Source of the DNA: CAYJII01 sp964370225
Lineage (GTDB): Bacteria; Bacillota; Clostridia; Oscillospirales; Ruminococcaceae
Reading direction: 5' to 3'
Length of the DNA stretch: 41,500 nucleotides
Assembly (NCBI GenBank): GCA_964370225.1
Contig: CAYJII010000020.1
Location: forward strand, 1 to 41,500
Under the pieces are notes generated by a model, which saw only the letters and a program-made list of their open reading frames with translations, was not told the DNA's origin and searched no databases. The position numbers and the translations under genes were made by a program. This document shows positions 15,289 to 23,373 of this stretch, one piece after another. Numbering within the stretch: the first letter of the stretch is position 1; each line of letters starts with the position of its first letter.

Positions 15289-16140
15289 TTAGTCACCATC
15301 GTACACTAGCTTCATTCGATTAATCGAAGCTTTTTCGATATACGTCACCTGCTTTTCCTCGTCAAATGCAGTCACAAGCTCTATATTTTCCATTTTTGGA
15401 TGCACTGTGTTAAAAAATGCGCTCGCTGGCCTGGAATAATTTTGGAAATCTAGTCGATTTATGCTGGTATCACAATTTGCAAAGAGATAGTCTAAAAACG
15501 AATCGAGCTCGTCATGCGTCTGCGGATTGAAATTTGTGTCGATAAACTCGCTCACAAGCTGAGCCGCTATGTCTATTTCCGCCTCTAGCATCATGTTTGA
15601 GCACCTAGCTCCGTCAAGCGAGTTTACACCGCTGTCAAACGTATATTCACTTGTTTTGAAGCTCTGCTCAACTTCAAAGCTCAAGTTCCCAAAGTAGTCC
15701 ACTAGTGACTTAATATTGTATTTGTCCAGCCTTATATACCTGTCAATCGAGATTAAAAACATATTTTCCACCGCACTTACAGCAGTTTTCGTGCCACCAT
15801 AGTCGTAATGCTCGCTTAATGTCATCGTCTTAACGTTCACCGTGCTTGATATTTCGTGTGGGATTGCCGTGACATAACATTTGTTTGTAACTGCATCAAA
15901 GCGCAGTAATACGAATAAATTCGCAGATAAATTTTTTGTCGGACAAGCTATGAGCAGTATGTTTAGGCTATCGTTATCTGTGGGGACATATGCGTTTGCG
16001 CTAACCATATCCACTGGTGATTGCTGTGCATTAAAATAATCCCTTTGATATAGGTAAAAGCCATAAAACAGCATGGACAAAAGTATCAACGAGATAAAGA
16101 ATGCTTTTATAAAAGGCGAGTATGTTTTTAGGAAGTTCAT
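15289..16140 (-). CDS. degenerate LytR-CpsA-Psr (LCP)-like membrane protein
   Basis: A 283-residue protein with an N-terminal transmembrane anchor (about 8-30) and an extracytoplasmic domain with the strand order of LCP phosphotransferases: LNILLIACPTKN, SANLFVLLRFDAVTNKCYVTAIPHEISS, LSEHYDYGG, ISIDRYIRLDKYNIKSLVDYFGNLSFEV. Canonical LCP enzymes, which attach teichoic acids or capsule to peptidoglycan, have GxD, sD, IPRD and DxxGG; here these read IACP, SANLF, IPHE and YFGN, so the phosphate-binding arginines and metal-binding aspartates are largely lost. Probably non-enzymatic or altered in function. I prefer the ATG at 16140, with GGAG nine bases upstream, over an in-frame ATG at 16155. Confidence 0.7.
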   Translation of the reverse strand: MNFLKTYSPFIKAFFISLILLSMLFYGFYLYQRDYFNAQQSPVDMVSANAYVPTDNDSLNILLIACPTKNLSANLFVLLRFDAVTNKCYVTAIPHEISSTVNVKTMTLSEHYDYGGTKTAVSAVENMFLISIDRYIRLDKYNIKSLVDYFGNLSFEVEQSFKTSEYTFDSGVNSLDGARCSNMMLEAEIDIAAQLVSEFIDTNFNPQTHDELDSFLDYLFANCDTSINRLDFQNYSRPASAFFNTVHPKMENIELVTAFDEEKQVTYIEKASINRMKLVYDGD

Positions 16141-16221
16141 ATGTTTACGCTCCATTTTCTTTTATTGCAAATATTGCTTAATATTACTATTATTGGCAAT
16201 TAAAATGAAAATAAACATAGC

Positions 16222-16250
16222 AAAAAACTGCCACAAATTAATGTGACAGT
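16222..16250 (-). terminator. intrinsic terminator of the DUF6512-like gene
   Basis: Nine-base arms at 16227-16235 and 16242-16250, perfect in minus-strand RNA if one G-U is allowed, followed by six T on the minus strand. Confidence 0.8.
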
Positions 16251-16259
16251 AATCTTTAT

Positions 16260-16802
16260 CTAGCCTTCTATTCCGTAATAACCTGCGCTTGTATCAAAAA
16301 ACAGTGGGATTTGCGGTGGGAAAAATGTGAAAATAAAAATTAGTGCTAAAAGTAATAGTAGCATAATTAGTGAGAATTTGAAGTATTTCTCTGGATCTAA
16401 ATAGCTACACATAATTTTGTACGAAACTATAAAGCCGATTGCAATGTAAACAAATGTGGATATTATATCCACAGCCATAATATTCTCTCCCACTATTCCT
16501 GTGTATGTGTAAAAGAACACTATCATCAAAATGACCATTATCCACAGCGACATGGTTTTTGCAAATACAAATTTTTTCAAATCCAAATCCAGAAAGAAAA
16601 GCTCAACAATCGCATATAATATAAACGGAAATACCACAATCTTTACATGCTCCCATACACTCTCGTTGACTGGTGAGAAAAAAGCGAGAACCATATTCCC
16701 ACCCGACCAATCATATAGGAAATGGAAAATAACTGCTAATGCGCTGACTATAAAAAATCCTACAATTTCAAACTTCTTAAAATTACTCGGACACATGCTC
16801 AT
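16260..16802 (-). CDS. DUF6512-like integral membrane protein
   Basis: A 180-residue membrane protein with about five hydrophobic spans. The segment HFLYDWSGGN, followed by FFSPVNESVWEHVK (about residues 27-53), is the hallmark of a family I know as DUF6512, found in Clostridia and of unknown function. The C-terminus ends in a conserved-looking hydrophobic-polar stretch (FFPPQIPLFFDTSAGYYGIEG, about 160-180). The start ATG follows GGCGGTG. It lies 61 bases downstream of a small tail-anchored protein with no terminator between, so both may be co-transcribed. Confidence 0.75.
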   Translation of the reverse strand: MSMCPSNFKKFEIVGFFIVSALAVIFHFLYDWSGGNMVLAFFSPVNESVWEHVKIVVFPFILYAIVELFFLDLDLKKFVFAKTMSLWIMVILMIVFFYTYTGIVGENIMAVDIISTFVYIAIGFIVSYKIMCSYLDPEKYFKFSLIMLLLLLALIFIFTFFPPQIPLFFDTSAGYYGIEG

Positions 16803-16863
16803 AAATTCACCGCCTTAAAATAAGTTTGTTGTTATATTTATATTCTAAAACTAAAAATTTATT

Positions 16864-17121
16864 CTATATTAGCAAAATAACAGTTGTCAGGACACTACCA
16901 ACAACTGCGGGGAGAAGTATTTTGGCGATGGATAAAAATACAGGTTTTGGTTTTCTTTTTCGTTTTTTCACACAGAGGTTGTCCACATACTCAAGTGCTC
17001 TACTATTTATCACCTGTAGATTTTTGTCGACTTTCGGCGAGAGGAAAATCACCACTTTTTCAAAATATTCGTCGTTAGGATTTATTATCTCAATAATCCG
17101 TTTATTTACACCTTTTATCAT
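16864..17121 (-). CDS. small tail-anchored protein of unknown function
   Basis: An 85-residue protein. A soluble charged N-terminus (MIKGVNKRIIEIINPNDEYFEK) is followed by a short basic linker (KKRKRKPKPV) and one C-terminal transmembrane segment (about residues 66-85) that ends the protein, giving a tail-anchor or C-in/N-in topology. The start ATG at 17121 is chosen because GAAGG lies seven bases upstream; the upstream ATG at 17160 lacks an SD. It precedes the DUF6512-like gene. I do not recognise a family. Confidence 0.6.
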   Translation of the reverse strand: MIKGVNKRIIEIINPNDEYFEKVVIFLSPKVDKNLQVINSRALEYVDNLCVKKRKRKPKPVFLSIAKILLPAVVGSVLTTVILLI

Positions 17122-17151
17122 ATTTCTACCTTCTTTGCAACATAAATTTTC

Positions 17152-17181
17152 ATGATACATTTTTTTATGACTATAAGTAAA
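17152..17181 (-). promoter_or_regulatory. possible promoter for the tail-anchored protein gene
   Basis: On the minus strand TTTACT (17176-17181), 18-base spacer, TATCAT (17152-17157). Moderate match. Confidence 0.4.
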
Positions 17182-17254
17182 TTAATTTTACAAAATGATT
17201 ATGTACCACATACATAGATTATATACATATTGTAGTTTTATTCTTAATATGCAT

Positions 17255-17374
17255 GGTTGAAAACTCTGTTGAAAACGTGGAAAACTTTTGCTTGGGATTG
17301 TTGAAAACTCTGTTGAAAGTGTGGAAAACTCCTTAAAATAGGGTGCTGAAAGTTTGAAAAGGCTATGTTGAAAG
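17255..17374 (-). repeat. cluster of DnaA-box-like nonamers with a 31-base direct repeat
   Basis: The gap 17122-17564 (443 bases) has no gene. Within it, a 31-base segment occurs at 17256-17286 and again at 17300-17330 with two differences. Read on the minus strand, the area holds TTTTCCACA (17320-17328), TTTTCAACA (17299-17307 and 17267-17275), TTTTCCACG (17276-17284), TTTTCAACC (17255-17263) and CTTTCAACA (17311-17319 and 17366-17374), all in one orientation and one to three changes from the DnaA box TTATCCACA. An AT-rich stretch (17375-17432) follows, then two small hairpins (17433-17446 and 17459-17479). Confidence 0.5.
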
Positions 17375-17516
17375 CTATTTATTAACATATAGATACAAAT
17401 AGTATATACAAATATTTTGAATATTTTTTGAACGAAAATGTTTTCGCCGTACAAAAATGTTTGTCTTTGACGGACAAACTACGCTGTTTTTACATGTGAT
17501 TTACAAGATTTTGTGC

Positions 17517-17555
17517 AAAAAATAAATGCAAACAGTTTATAATAAACTGTTTGCA
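17517..17555 (-). terminator. intrinsic terminator of the ctpA-like gene
   Basis: Perfect 14-base arms at 17527-17540 and 17542-17555 with one central base, followed on the minus strand by TTTATTTTTT. Confidence 0.85.
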
Positions 17556-17564
17556 TCGCAAATT

Positions 17565-18755
17565 TTATTGTGCATTTACTACTTCGATTGCTTTCATCAG
17601 CTGACGGTCAGTTGTATAGTCTTCTGGATCAATCTCAAGCTTCTCTTCTGGTGTCACTATAACTTCGTACTCTGGCTCAATTCCTATACCGTTAAAGTTT
17701 GAGCTAGTCGGTGGATTTAAGTATGCTGTCGTAATCTTCACCGCACTACCGTCATTTAGCGGATATGTGGTTTGCATTACGCCTTTACCGAATGTGGTCT
17801 CACCCACAGAATTAGCTTTATCATAATCTTTTAGCGCCATAACAAAAAGCTCCGCTGCACTAGCAGTATTACCGTTAGTTATAGTCACTATAGGCAAGCT
17901 CACTTGGTTAGCATCAGAATGTGCGAGCACTTCGCTTTCACCACTAGCATCGACAACGCTTGCAATTACGCCTTCTGGTATAATCATATCAATCATGTCC
18001 GTACACGAGTTTACAGTGCCTCCCCCATTATCACGTAAGTCGATGATAATGCCTTCTGCGTTATTGTCATACGCATATTCAATTGCACTTTCAAACTGAT
18101 TTACTGAACTATCATTAAAATCTTCAATCTTAATATATGCGTTCTCCTCAATCATTGAGTAAAACACCGATGGCACCTCAATTTTTTCCCTAACAACAGT
18201 GTACTCGCTATCTACGCCATCTCGTCTTATTGTTACGCGCACCCTTGTGCCCTCATCTCCACGAATTAGCGCAAAAGCAGCTTCTCCGCCTATTACCGCT
18301 ATATCTTCGTCGTCCACCTTAACGATTATGTCCCCTGCAACTATCCCTGCAGCCATCGCTGGCGAATTTTCATAGACATTTGCAATTTCCAAATATCCAT
18401 TTTCAGCATTTATTGTTGCGCTAATTCCGATGCCCACAAGCTCACCTTTGTCCTCTAGAAGTTTTTCTTCATATTCGGACTCTGTCATATAGTCTGCATA
18501 TGTATCGTCTAGGCTGTCTACCATTCCATCAGCAATCGCATTTATCAGCTCTTCATCTGTAACGGACTCTATCGCATTTGCATCAAGCAATGCTTCAATT
18601 TCCCCAATTTTTTCATACATATTCTCGCGTTGCATTACATTAAAAAGCATGCTATTAAAAATGTCCTGTGAAAATAGCATTGTGAGCACAAAAACAATGC
18701 TCGCCACTATCCCCATGAACATAATTGCTACGCCAAGTGATATTTTCTTATTCAT
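17565..18755 (-). CDS. ctpA: S41 family C-terminal processing peptidase (CtpA/CtpB type)
   Basis: A 396-residue serine protease exported by an N-terminal membrane anchor (about 10-30). Order: helical N-terminal region (45-100), PDZ domain (about 105-190, with the LVGIGI carboxylate loop and GDIIVKVDDEDI), then the S41 catalytic core. The Ser-Lys dyad is Ser299 in NTASAAE and Lys324 in FGKGVMQT; the RDNGGG loop near 241 is conserved. It processes C-termini of extracytoplasmic proteins. It lies next to an FtsEX and M23-hydrolase cluster, as in many Firmicutes, and may trim the hydrolase or its partners (inference). It has its own near-consensus promoter. The ATG follows GGAGG by six bases. Confidence 0.93.
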   Translation of the reverse strand: MNKKISLGVAIMFMGIVASIVFVLTMLFSQDIFNSMLFNVMQRENMYEKIGEIEALLDANAIESVTDEELINAIADGMVDSLDDTYADYMTESEYEEKLLEDKGELVGIGISATINAENGYLEIANVYENSPAMAAGIVAGDIIVKVDDEDIAVIGGEAAFALIRGDEGTRVRVTIRRDGVDSEYTVVREKIEVPSVFYSMIEENAYIKIEDFNDSSVNQFESAIEYAYDNNAEGIIIDLRDNGGGTVNSCTDMIDMIIPEGVIASVVDASGESEVLAHSDANQVSLPIVTITNGNTASAAELFVMALKDYDKANSVGETTFGKGVMQTTYPLNDGSAVKITTAYLNPPTSSNFNGIGIEPEYEVIVTPEEKLEIDPEDYTTDRQLMKAIEVVNAQ

Positions 18756-18782
18756 TTTAACCTCCGTGCAATGATTTTTTGT

Positions 18783-18811
18783 ATTATACTAAAATTTAGC
18801 GGATAAGTCAA
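18783..18811 (-). promoter_or_regulatory. sigma-A-type promoter of the ctpA-like gene
   Basis: On the minus strand TTGACT (18806-18811), 17-base spacer, TATAAT (18783-18788). Confidence 0.8.
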
Positions 18812-18843
18812 AAGAATATAAAGCAAATCCGCGATATCAATAT

Positions 18844-18881
18844 AAAACATTCCATATTGTTTTGCAATAATGGAATGTTTT
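18844..18881 (-). terminator. hairpin terminator after the M23 hydrolase gene
   Basis: Outer arms AAAACATTCCAT (18844-18855) and ATGGAATGTTTT (18870-18881) are perfect, with a further four-base inner stem. The downstream T-run on the minus strand is broken (TTTTATATT). Confidence 0.65.
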
Positions 18882-18892
18882 AATAAAATATT

Positions 18893-20164
18893 TTATCTTC
18901 TTACATATAATGCTGGGTCAACAGCGTCATATTTATCTGAACCCAACCTAATTTCAAAGTGAAGATGATTACCTGTTGAATGTCCTGTTGTACCAACAGC
19001 TGCGATAACATCTCCCTGTTCTACAAATTGTCCTGTAGTAACATACATAGCCGAGCAGTGTGCGTATAATGTGTATGTACCATCACCATGTGACATAATG
19101 ATGTTTTTGCCATATCCTGTAGTTATGTCCTGTACTCTAATGATTGTACCTGTTTTCGATGCAACTATTGGAGTTCCGCCAGCTGCCGCGATATCCATAC
19201 CGTAATGCCATGTACCCCAACGAGGTCCAAATGGCGAGGAAACATATCCCGCGTTCGGTGTTGGCCAAATAAATCCTGATGATGGAATATAGTCAGGAGG
19301 TGTAGTACCTTCTGCTTCTGCTTGTGCTTGTAATATTGCTAATACTTCGTCTTGGCTATCTTCTATAGCTTGCTCAGTTTTAGCTACTTCTGCTTCGAGT
19401 GCAAGTTGGTTATTTTCTAAATTCGCTTCTGTAGTTTCGCTTAAAGTGTATAGATTATTTAGTTCGTCAGATTTTTGTTGGAAGTTAGCTTCTATGCTCT
19501 CAAGCTCAGCTTTATCTTCTAAATTTTGAGCTTTAACAAACTCTACAGCATTTTTATCGTCTTCGAGTTGCTCTTTTAAGTCTTCAAGCTCAATTTTTTG
19601 TAATGATAAAGTTTTCATGATATCTTTATCATTTTCCGATATGCTTTTTAGCGCTTCATTGATACTTAAAAACTCTGTAAAAGTTGTTGCTCCAAATAAT
19701 AATCCCAACATCGAGTTGCTTGCATCCGCCATGTACATAGCGTCTAGCCTATCTAAAAACAACGCTTCTGTTTCATCAAACTCAGCTTGTTTCTCTTCTA
19801 TCTCAACATTTTTTTTGTCAATCTTAGCATTAAGCTCTGTAATTTCCAAATCGTTATCTGCAATCTTCGCATTAACTACTTGAATTTGTTGTTGATAAAG
19901 GTCAAGTTGTTCTTTAACTAGCGCAATATCTTGAATATATCCCGCTTGAATTTCGTTTTCCTTATCAATCTCACTTTGCAAATTCTCTATATTTTCATTT
20001 AGCTCATTGCGCTGTGCCTGCAAATCTGCAATCTCTTGGTTAAGTTCTAACACAGTTTTTGCTTCAACTTTATAAGAAGTCGGGACAAAAACAAAAGTTA
20101 TAAAAACAATGATAGCTAAAATCATACTCATTGCTTTATGTTTTCTACTGATACCTATCTGCAT
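18893..20164 (-). CDS. murein hydrolase with coiled coil and M23 peptidase domain (EnvC/PcsB-like partner of FtsEX)
   Basis: A 423-residue exported protein. Residues 1-36 form a signal or anchor segment; about 38-270 is a long coiled coil of Leu/Gln/Glu heptads; about 300-420 is an M23 (LytM) endopeptidase domain. The Zn and catalytic residues are complete: HYGMD (HxxxD), the His in LYAHC and HLHFE (HxH). Intact active sites mean it should cut peptidoglycan cross-links itself, unlike Escherichia coli EnvC, which only activates amidases. It follows ftsX by 12 bases, so FtsEX very likely controls it, as with PcsB in streptococci (PcsB has a CHAP domain instead). The ATG follows GGGGG. Confidence 0.92.
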   Translation of the reverse strand: MQIGISRKHKAMSMILAIIVFITFVFVPTSYKVEAKTVLELNQEIADLQAQRNELNENIENLQSEIDKENEIQAGYIQDIALVKEQLDLYQQQIQVVNAKIADNDLEITELNAKIDKKNVEIEEKQAEFDETEALFLDRLDAMYMADASNSMLGLLFGATTFTEFLSINEALKSISENDKDIMKTLSLQKIELEDLKEQLEDDKNAVEFVKAQNLEDKAELESIEANFQQKSDELNNLYTLSETTEANLENNQLALEAEVAKTEQAIEDSQDEVLAILQAQAEAEGTTPPDYIPSSGFIWPTPNAGYVSSPFGPRWGTWHYGMDIAAAGGTPIVASKTGTIIRVQDITTGYGKNIIMSHGDGTYTLYAHCSAMYVTTGQFVEQGDVIAAVGTTGHSTGNHLHFEIRLGSDKYDAVDPALYVRR

Positions 20165-20176
20165 TTATAATGCCCC

Positions 20177-21187
20177 CTATACTTTTAAATGATTTCTTAT
20201 GCTCAGTGCACTACCGATTACCCCGATAAGCACACTTGCTGATGCAAAAAATATCGCTAAATCTACTGCGATTGCTTCAAACGGCATGATATTTTCCGCC
20301 GCCGATTGTATCCATTCCGACGCGTATACTGAAAATCCCTCAACTATATAAGAGTAACCCAGCCAAATAATACCATATGCGAAAAACGCTGATATTATCC
20401 CTAAACAAATTCCTTCTACCACAAATGGCATTCTTATAAAGAAATTTGTCGCGCCTACATATTTCATAATATTAATTTCTCTACGTCTTGAGAAAATTGT
20501 TGCTCTGATTGTGTTAAAGATGATTACAAGCGATACTATAACAAGCGCTGCCACTATGGACCAGCCGATAATATTAACAATATCTCTAATCCCTGTGATG
20601 GTGCTAGCTACATCCCCCGCTGCATTAACTTGATAAATCCATTCTATTTCTCGGATTTCATCAGCCGTTTGCTCGAGCATTGATAAATCGTGAACTTTAA
20701 TTACAAATGAATGTCTAATGGGGTTTCTTTCACCCTCATAGTCTTCGAGTAAAGACCCAAGCTCGCCTAATTGCTCCTTTTGAGATTCTAATCCCTCATC
20801 ATTTGAAACAAAGCGTATCTCGGATACGTTCGCAATGCTATCTATCTCAATGTAAATATCATCAATGATTGCTTGCTCCTCGGCGTCGACCGCTTCCTGA
20901 GTCAGAGCTACCGACTCTAAGCCCTCGCCTTCTTCTGCGCCATCCGTTTGCTCTTCTTGGCTATCCAGCGCTTCCATTTCATCTGGTTTATACATAAAGG
21001 CAACCATCTCGTTTTGAGATTCTATGTACCCTACCATGTTATTAATATTTTCAGTTAATAGCACAGCAAAACCCACAATCAAAAGACATGCTGTCAAAAC
21101 TCCGATAGAAGCTAATGTCATCATTCTATTTGACCATAAATTTGTTGTGCCCTGTTTTAATAAATACCCAAAGCTACTGCTCTTCAT
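20177..21187 (-). CDS. ftsX: cell division ABC transporter permease FtsX
   Basis: A 336-residue membrane protein with four spans: about 22-44, then a large external loop, then three C-terminal spans (about 212-235, 257-285 and 305-328). The cytoplasmic segment TIFSRRREINIMKYVGATNFFIRMPFVVEG is the typical FtsX/MacB motif. The external loop is extended by an acidic insertion (SQEEQTDGAEEGEG) of about 30 residues, making it longer than the usual 300. It transmits ATP hydrolysis by FtsE to a periplasmic-side hydrolase. Its ATG, five bases after AGGAGG, lies inside the end of ftsE, giving a 14-base overlap and implying translational coupling. Confidence 0.95.
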   Translation of the reverse strand: MKSSSFGYLLKQGTTNLWSNRMMTLASIGVLTACLLIVGFAVLLTENINNMVGYIESQNEMVAFMYKPDEMEALDSQEEQTDGAEEGEGLESVALTQEAVDAEEQAIIDDIYIEIDSIANVSEIRFVSNDEGLESQKEQLGELGSLLEDYEGERNPIRHSFVIKVHDLSMLEQTADEIREIEWIYQVNAAGDVASTITGIRDIVNIIGWSIVAALVIVSLVIIFNTIRATIFSRRREINIMKYVGATNFFIRMPFVVEGICLGIISAFFAYGIIWLGYSYIVEGFSVYASEWIQSAAENIMPFEAIAVDLAIFFASASVLIGVIGSALSIRNHLKV

Positions 21188-21860
21188 GCTTTCCTCCTAT
21201 ATATTCATCAAATTCAATGCTACCGTTTTCGATTTTTACAGTTCTACCTCCAAAATGGCGCACTATATCGTGATCATGCGTAACCATTACTATGGTAGTG
21301 CCACATGAATTGATTTCTTTTAGCAATTCAACAATTTCATAAGAAAGCAATGGGTCAACATTTCCAGTCGGCTCATCTGCTATGATTAAAGGTGGGTCGT
21401 TAACAAGCGCTCTTGCTAGCGCTACCCTTTGCTGTTCACCGCCGGAGAGTTCATGCGGAAACCTTTTCGCTTTTTGCGAAAGCTTCATCAAATTCAAAAT
21501 ATATGGGACACGTGTTTTTATATATTTCGGCGAAGCTCCTGTAACCCTGAGACTAAATGCCACATTATCATAAATTGTAAGTGTGGGGATTAGCCTAAAG
21601 TCCTGAAAAACCACGCCCAGAGAACGACGAAATTTTGGGATATGCCTATTTTTTATCTTATTCAAGTTATGCCCATTAATGATAACTTTGCCCTCATTTG
21701 CAACTCGTTCTCTTAACATTAGTTTTATTATAGAGCTTTTACCTGCACCTGAAGAACCTACGATAAAGACAAATTCTCCTTTGTCAATTTGTAAGTTTAC
21801 GTTTTTTAGCGCTCTGGTATCATTGTCATATTTTAGCGACACGTTGTTTAACTCTATCAT
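21174..21860 (-). CDS. ftsE: cell division ABC transporter ATPase FtsE
   Basis: A 228-residue ABC ATPase. Walker A is GSSGAGKSS (about 36-44), the Q-loop lies in VVFQDFRLIP, the signature is LSGGEQQR, Walker B is LIIADEPTGNVD and the switch His is in MVTHDHDIV. Length and the FRRSLGVVFQDFRLIP segment are typical of FtsE. It is 18 bases downstream of the CdaR-like gene and overlaps ftsX. The ATG follows AGGGG. It should act at the membrane with FtsX to gate peptidoglycan hydrolysis during division or elongation. Confidence 0.95.
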   Translation of the reverse strand: MIELNNVSLKYDNDTRALKNVNLQIDKGEFVFIVGSSGAGKSSIIKLMLRERVANEGKVIINGHNLNKIKNRHIPKFRRSLGVVFQDFRLIPTLTIYDNVAFSLRVTGASPKYIKTRVPYILNLMKLSQKAKRFPHELSGGEQQRVALARALVNDPPLIIADEPTGNVDPLLSYEIVELLKEINSCGTTIVMVTHDHDIVRHFGGRTVKIENGSIEFDEYIGGKHEEQ

Positions 21861-21878
21861 TTTATTCCCCTGATTATA

Positions 21879-22964
21879 CTAAAATTTTGCAGGATTTGAG
21901 CTTAGATATTTTTTAACCATTAATGCGATTTTGAATACGATTGCATGGTCAAATTCTCTTAAATCCAAGCCTGTAAGTTTCTTGATTTTTTCTAGTCTAT
22001 ACACTAGCGTATTTCTGTGTACAAACAGTTTTCTTGAAGTTTCAGATACGTTTAGATTGTTCTCAAAAAATCTTCTAATTGTGAACAAAGTTTCGTGATC
22101 TAAGCTTTCGATAGAGCCTTGTTTAAATACTTCTTTTAGGAAAGTTTCGCAAAGAGTAGTTGGTAATTGATATATAAGTCTAGCAATACCTAAATTGTCA
22201 TAAGTTACAATGCTCTCTTCGTTGTCGAACACTTTACCCACTTCAAGCCCTACTTGAGCTTCTTTAAATGATTTAGCTAAATCTTTTATGCCAGTAACAG
22301 CTGTTCCGATACCAACAATAGCTTTTGTGTAAAACTCGCTACTTAATGTATCAACAATTGAGCGCGCAAGTTTTTCTAAATCTTTAGTTTCAATACCTGT
22401 TTTAATTTCTTTAATCAAAACAATATCAGTTTCGCTTATGTTAAACACAAAGTCTTTTTGCTTGTCCGGGAATAGGTTTTGTACAACATCATAAGCTGAG
22501 ATATCATTAACTGAAAGTATGCGAATTAGCAAAGCTACACGGCTTACATCAGTGTTAAAGTGAAGTTCTCTTGCCTTGATGTAGATATCCCCAGGAAGGA
22601 TATTATCTAAAACTACATTTTTAACGAAATTGTTTCTATCATACTTTTCGTCATAGTATTGTTTGATAGTAGATAGTGTGATTGCAAGTATTTGAGCATA
22701 TTTTGACGCAACTTCGTCAACCCCCTCAACAAATACAGCATAATCCGCTTTCATATGGGCGCCAAAAGGCTTGTACGTATAACCATCACGCACAAAGATG
22801 TCGTGAGATTCATTTAAATCTAAAGCGATGAACTCATTGTTCATGCCGATTTTTGATAGCTCACTACATGAGATAATTGTTGCAGTTTCGTCCACAACTC
22901 CGATGATTCTGCCTACGGTTTCACGCATTTGATGCATTACACCTTGAAATAGTCTGTTTGACAT
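21879..22964 (-). CDS. CdaR/PucR-family transcriptional regulator
   Basis: A 361-residue regulator. The N-terminal part (MRETVGRIIGVVDETATIISCSELSKIG) matches the sugar-diacid recognition region of CdaR proteins, a GGDEF-like middle region follows, and the C-terminus holds the PucR helix-turn-helix: NLNVSETSRKLFVHRNTLVYRLEKIKKLTGLDL (about 310-342). Such regulators normally control carbohydrate or purine genes, but this one is the first gene of an operon with ftsE, ftsX and the M23 hydrolase, 18 bases apart. The ATG follows GGAG by seven bases. Whether it regulates cell-wall genes or is simply co-transcribed cannot be told from sequence. Confidence 0.88.
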   Translation of the reverse strand: MSNRLFQGVMHQMRETVGRIIGVVDETATIISCSELSKIGMNNEFIALDLNESHDIFVRDGYTYKPFGAHMKADYAVFVEGVDEVASKYAQILAITLSTIKQYYDEKYDRNNFVKNVVLDNILPGDIYIKARELHFNTDVSRVALLIRILSVNDISAYDVVQNLFPDKQKDFVFNISETDIVLIKEIKTGIETKDLEKLARSIVDTLSSEFYTKAIVGIGTAVTGIKDLAKSFKEAQVGLEVGKVFDNEESIVTYDNLGIARLIYQLPTTLCETFLKEVFKQGSIESLDHETLFTIRRFFENNLNVSETSRKLFVHRNTLVYRLEKIKKLTGLDLREFDHAIVFKIALMVKKYLSSNPAKF

Positions 22965-23074
22965 AATAACACTCCATTCCGCCGCCTCTGCGACTTCATC
23001 AATTTGAACATATTTCCATCAAGCGTATTATGCCTCTGCCAACGCTTTTTTAGAAAACATCTTCATTTATATAT

Positions 23075-23103
23075 ATTGTACCTAATTTTTATGAATTTTG
23101 CAA
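23075..23103 (-). promoter_or_regulatory. sigma-A-type promoter of the cdaR-ftsEX operon
   Basis: On the minus strand TTGCAA (23098-23103), 17-base spacer, TACAAT (23075-23080). A leader of about 105 bases follows. The rest of the gap 22965-23373 is AT-rich and gene-free; a short direct repeat (GAATTTTGCA) at 23093-23102 and 23104-23113 overlaps the -35. Confidence 0.7.
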
Positions 23104-23321
23104 GAATTTTGCATTAAAATCTAGTAAGATTTCAATGATTTTCATTTTTTTCAAAAATTCTTTGTTTTTTACAGTATTATTACCAAAATTTTGTCTATTT
23201 TTTTAGAAATTGTAACCTTTTGTTTCTTTATTGTAACTATATAGTAACATAATCAACTAAGATATATGTTAACAAAATATAAATTATTGTGAAAAAATCT
23301 AATTGGAGCAATTTAGTATGC

Positions 23322-23358
23322 AAAATAAGTGCACCTTGACAAATTATGTCAAGGTGCA
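23322..23358 (-). terminator. intrinsic terminator of the GGDEF/EAL gene
   Basis: Perfect 12-base arms TGCACCTTGACA (23330-23341) and TGTCAAGGTGCA (23347-23358), five-base loop, then CTTATTTTG on the minus strand. Confidence 0.8.
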
Positions 23359-23373
23359 AATTATACAATTATA

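Noticed and set aside
17188..17454. Open frame of 88 codons on the minus strand over the DnaA-box-like cluster
   Set aside because: No SD, and its composition (repeats of FSTLSTEFS) simply reflects the nucleotide repeats.
17122..17564. A true chromosomal origin of replication
   Set aside because: The boxes are one to three changes from consensus and no origin-linked genes are present; kept only as a DnaA-box-like cluster.
21873..21878. TATAAT as a promoter for ftsE
   Set aside because: The matching -35 is poor and the start point would leave the SD out of the transcript; read-through from the CdaR-type gene is more likely.
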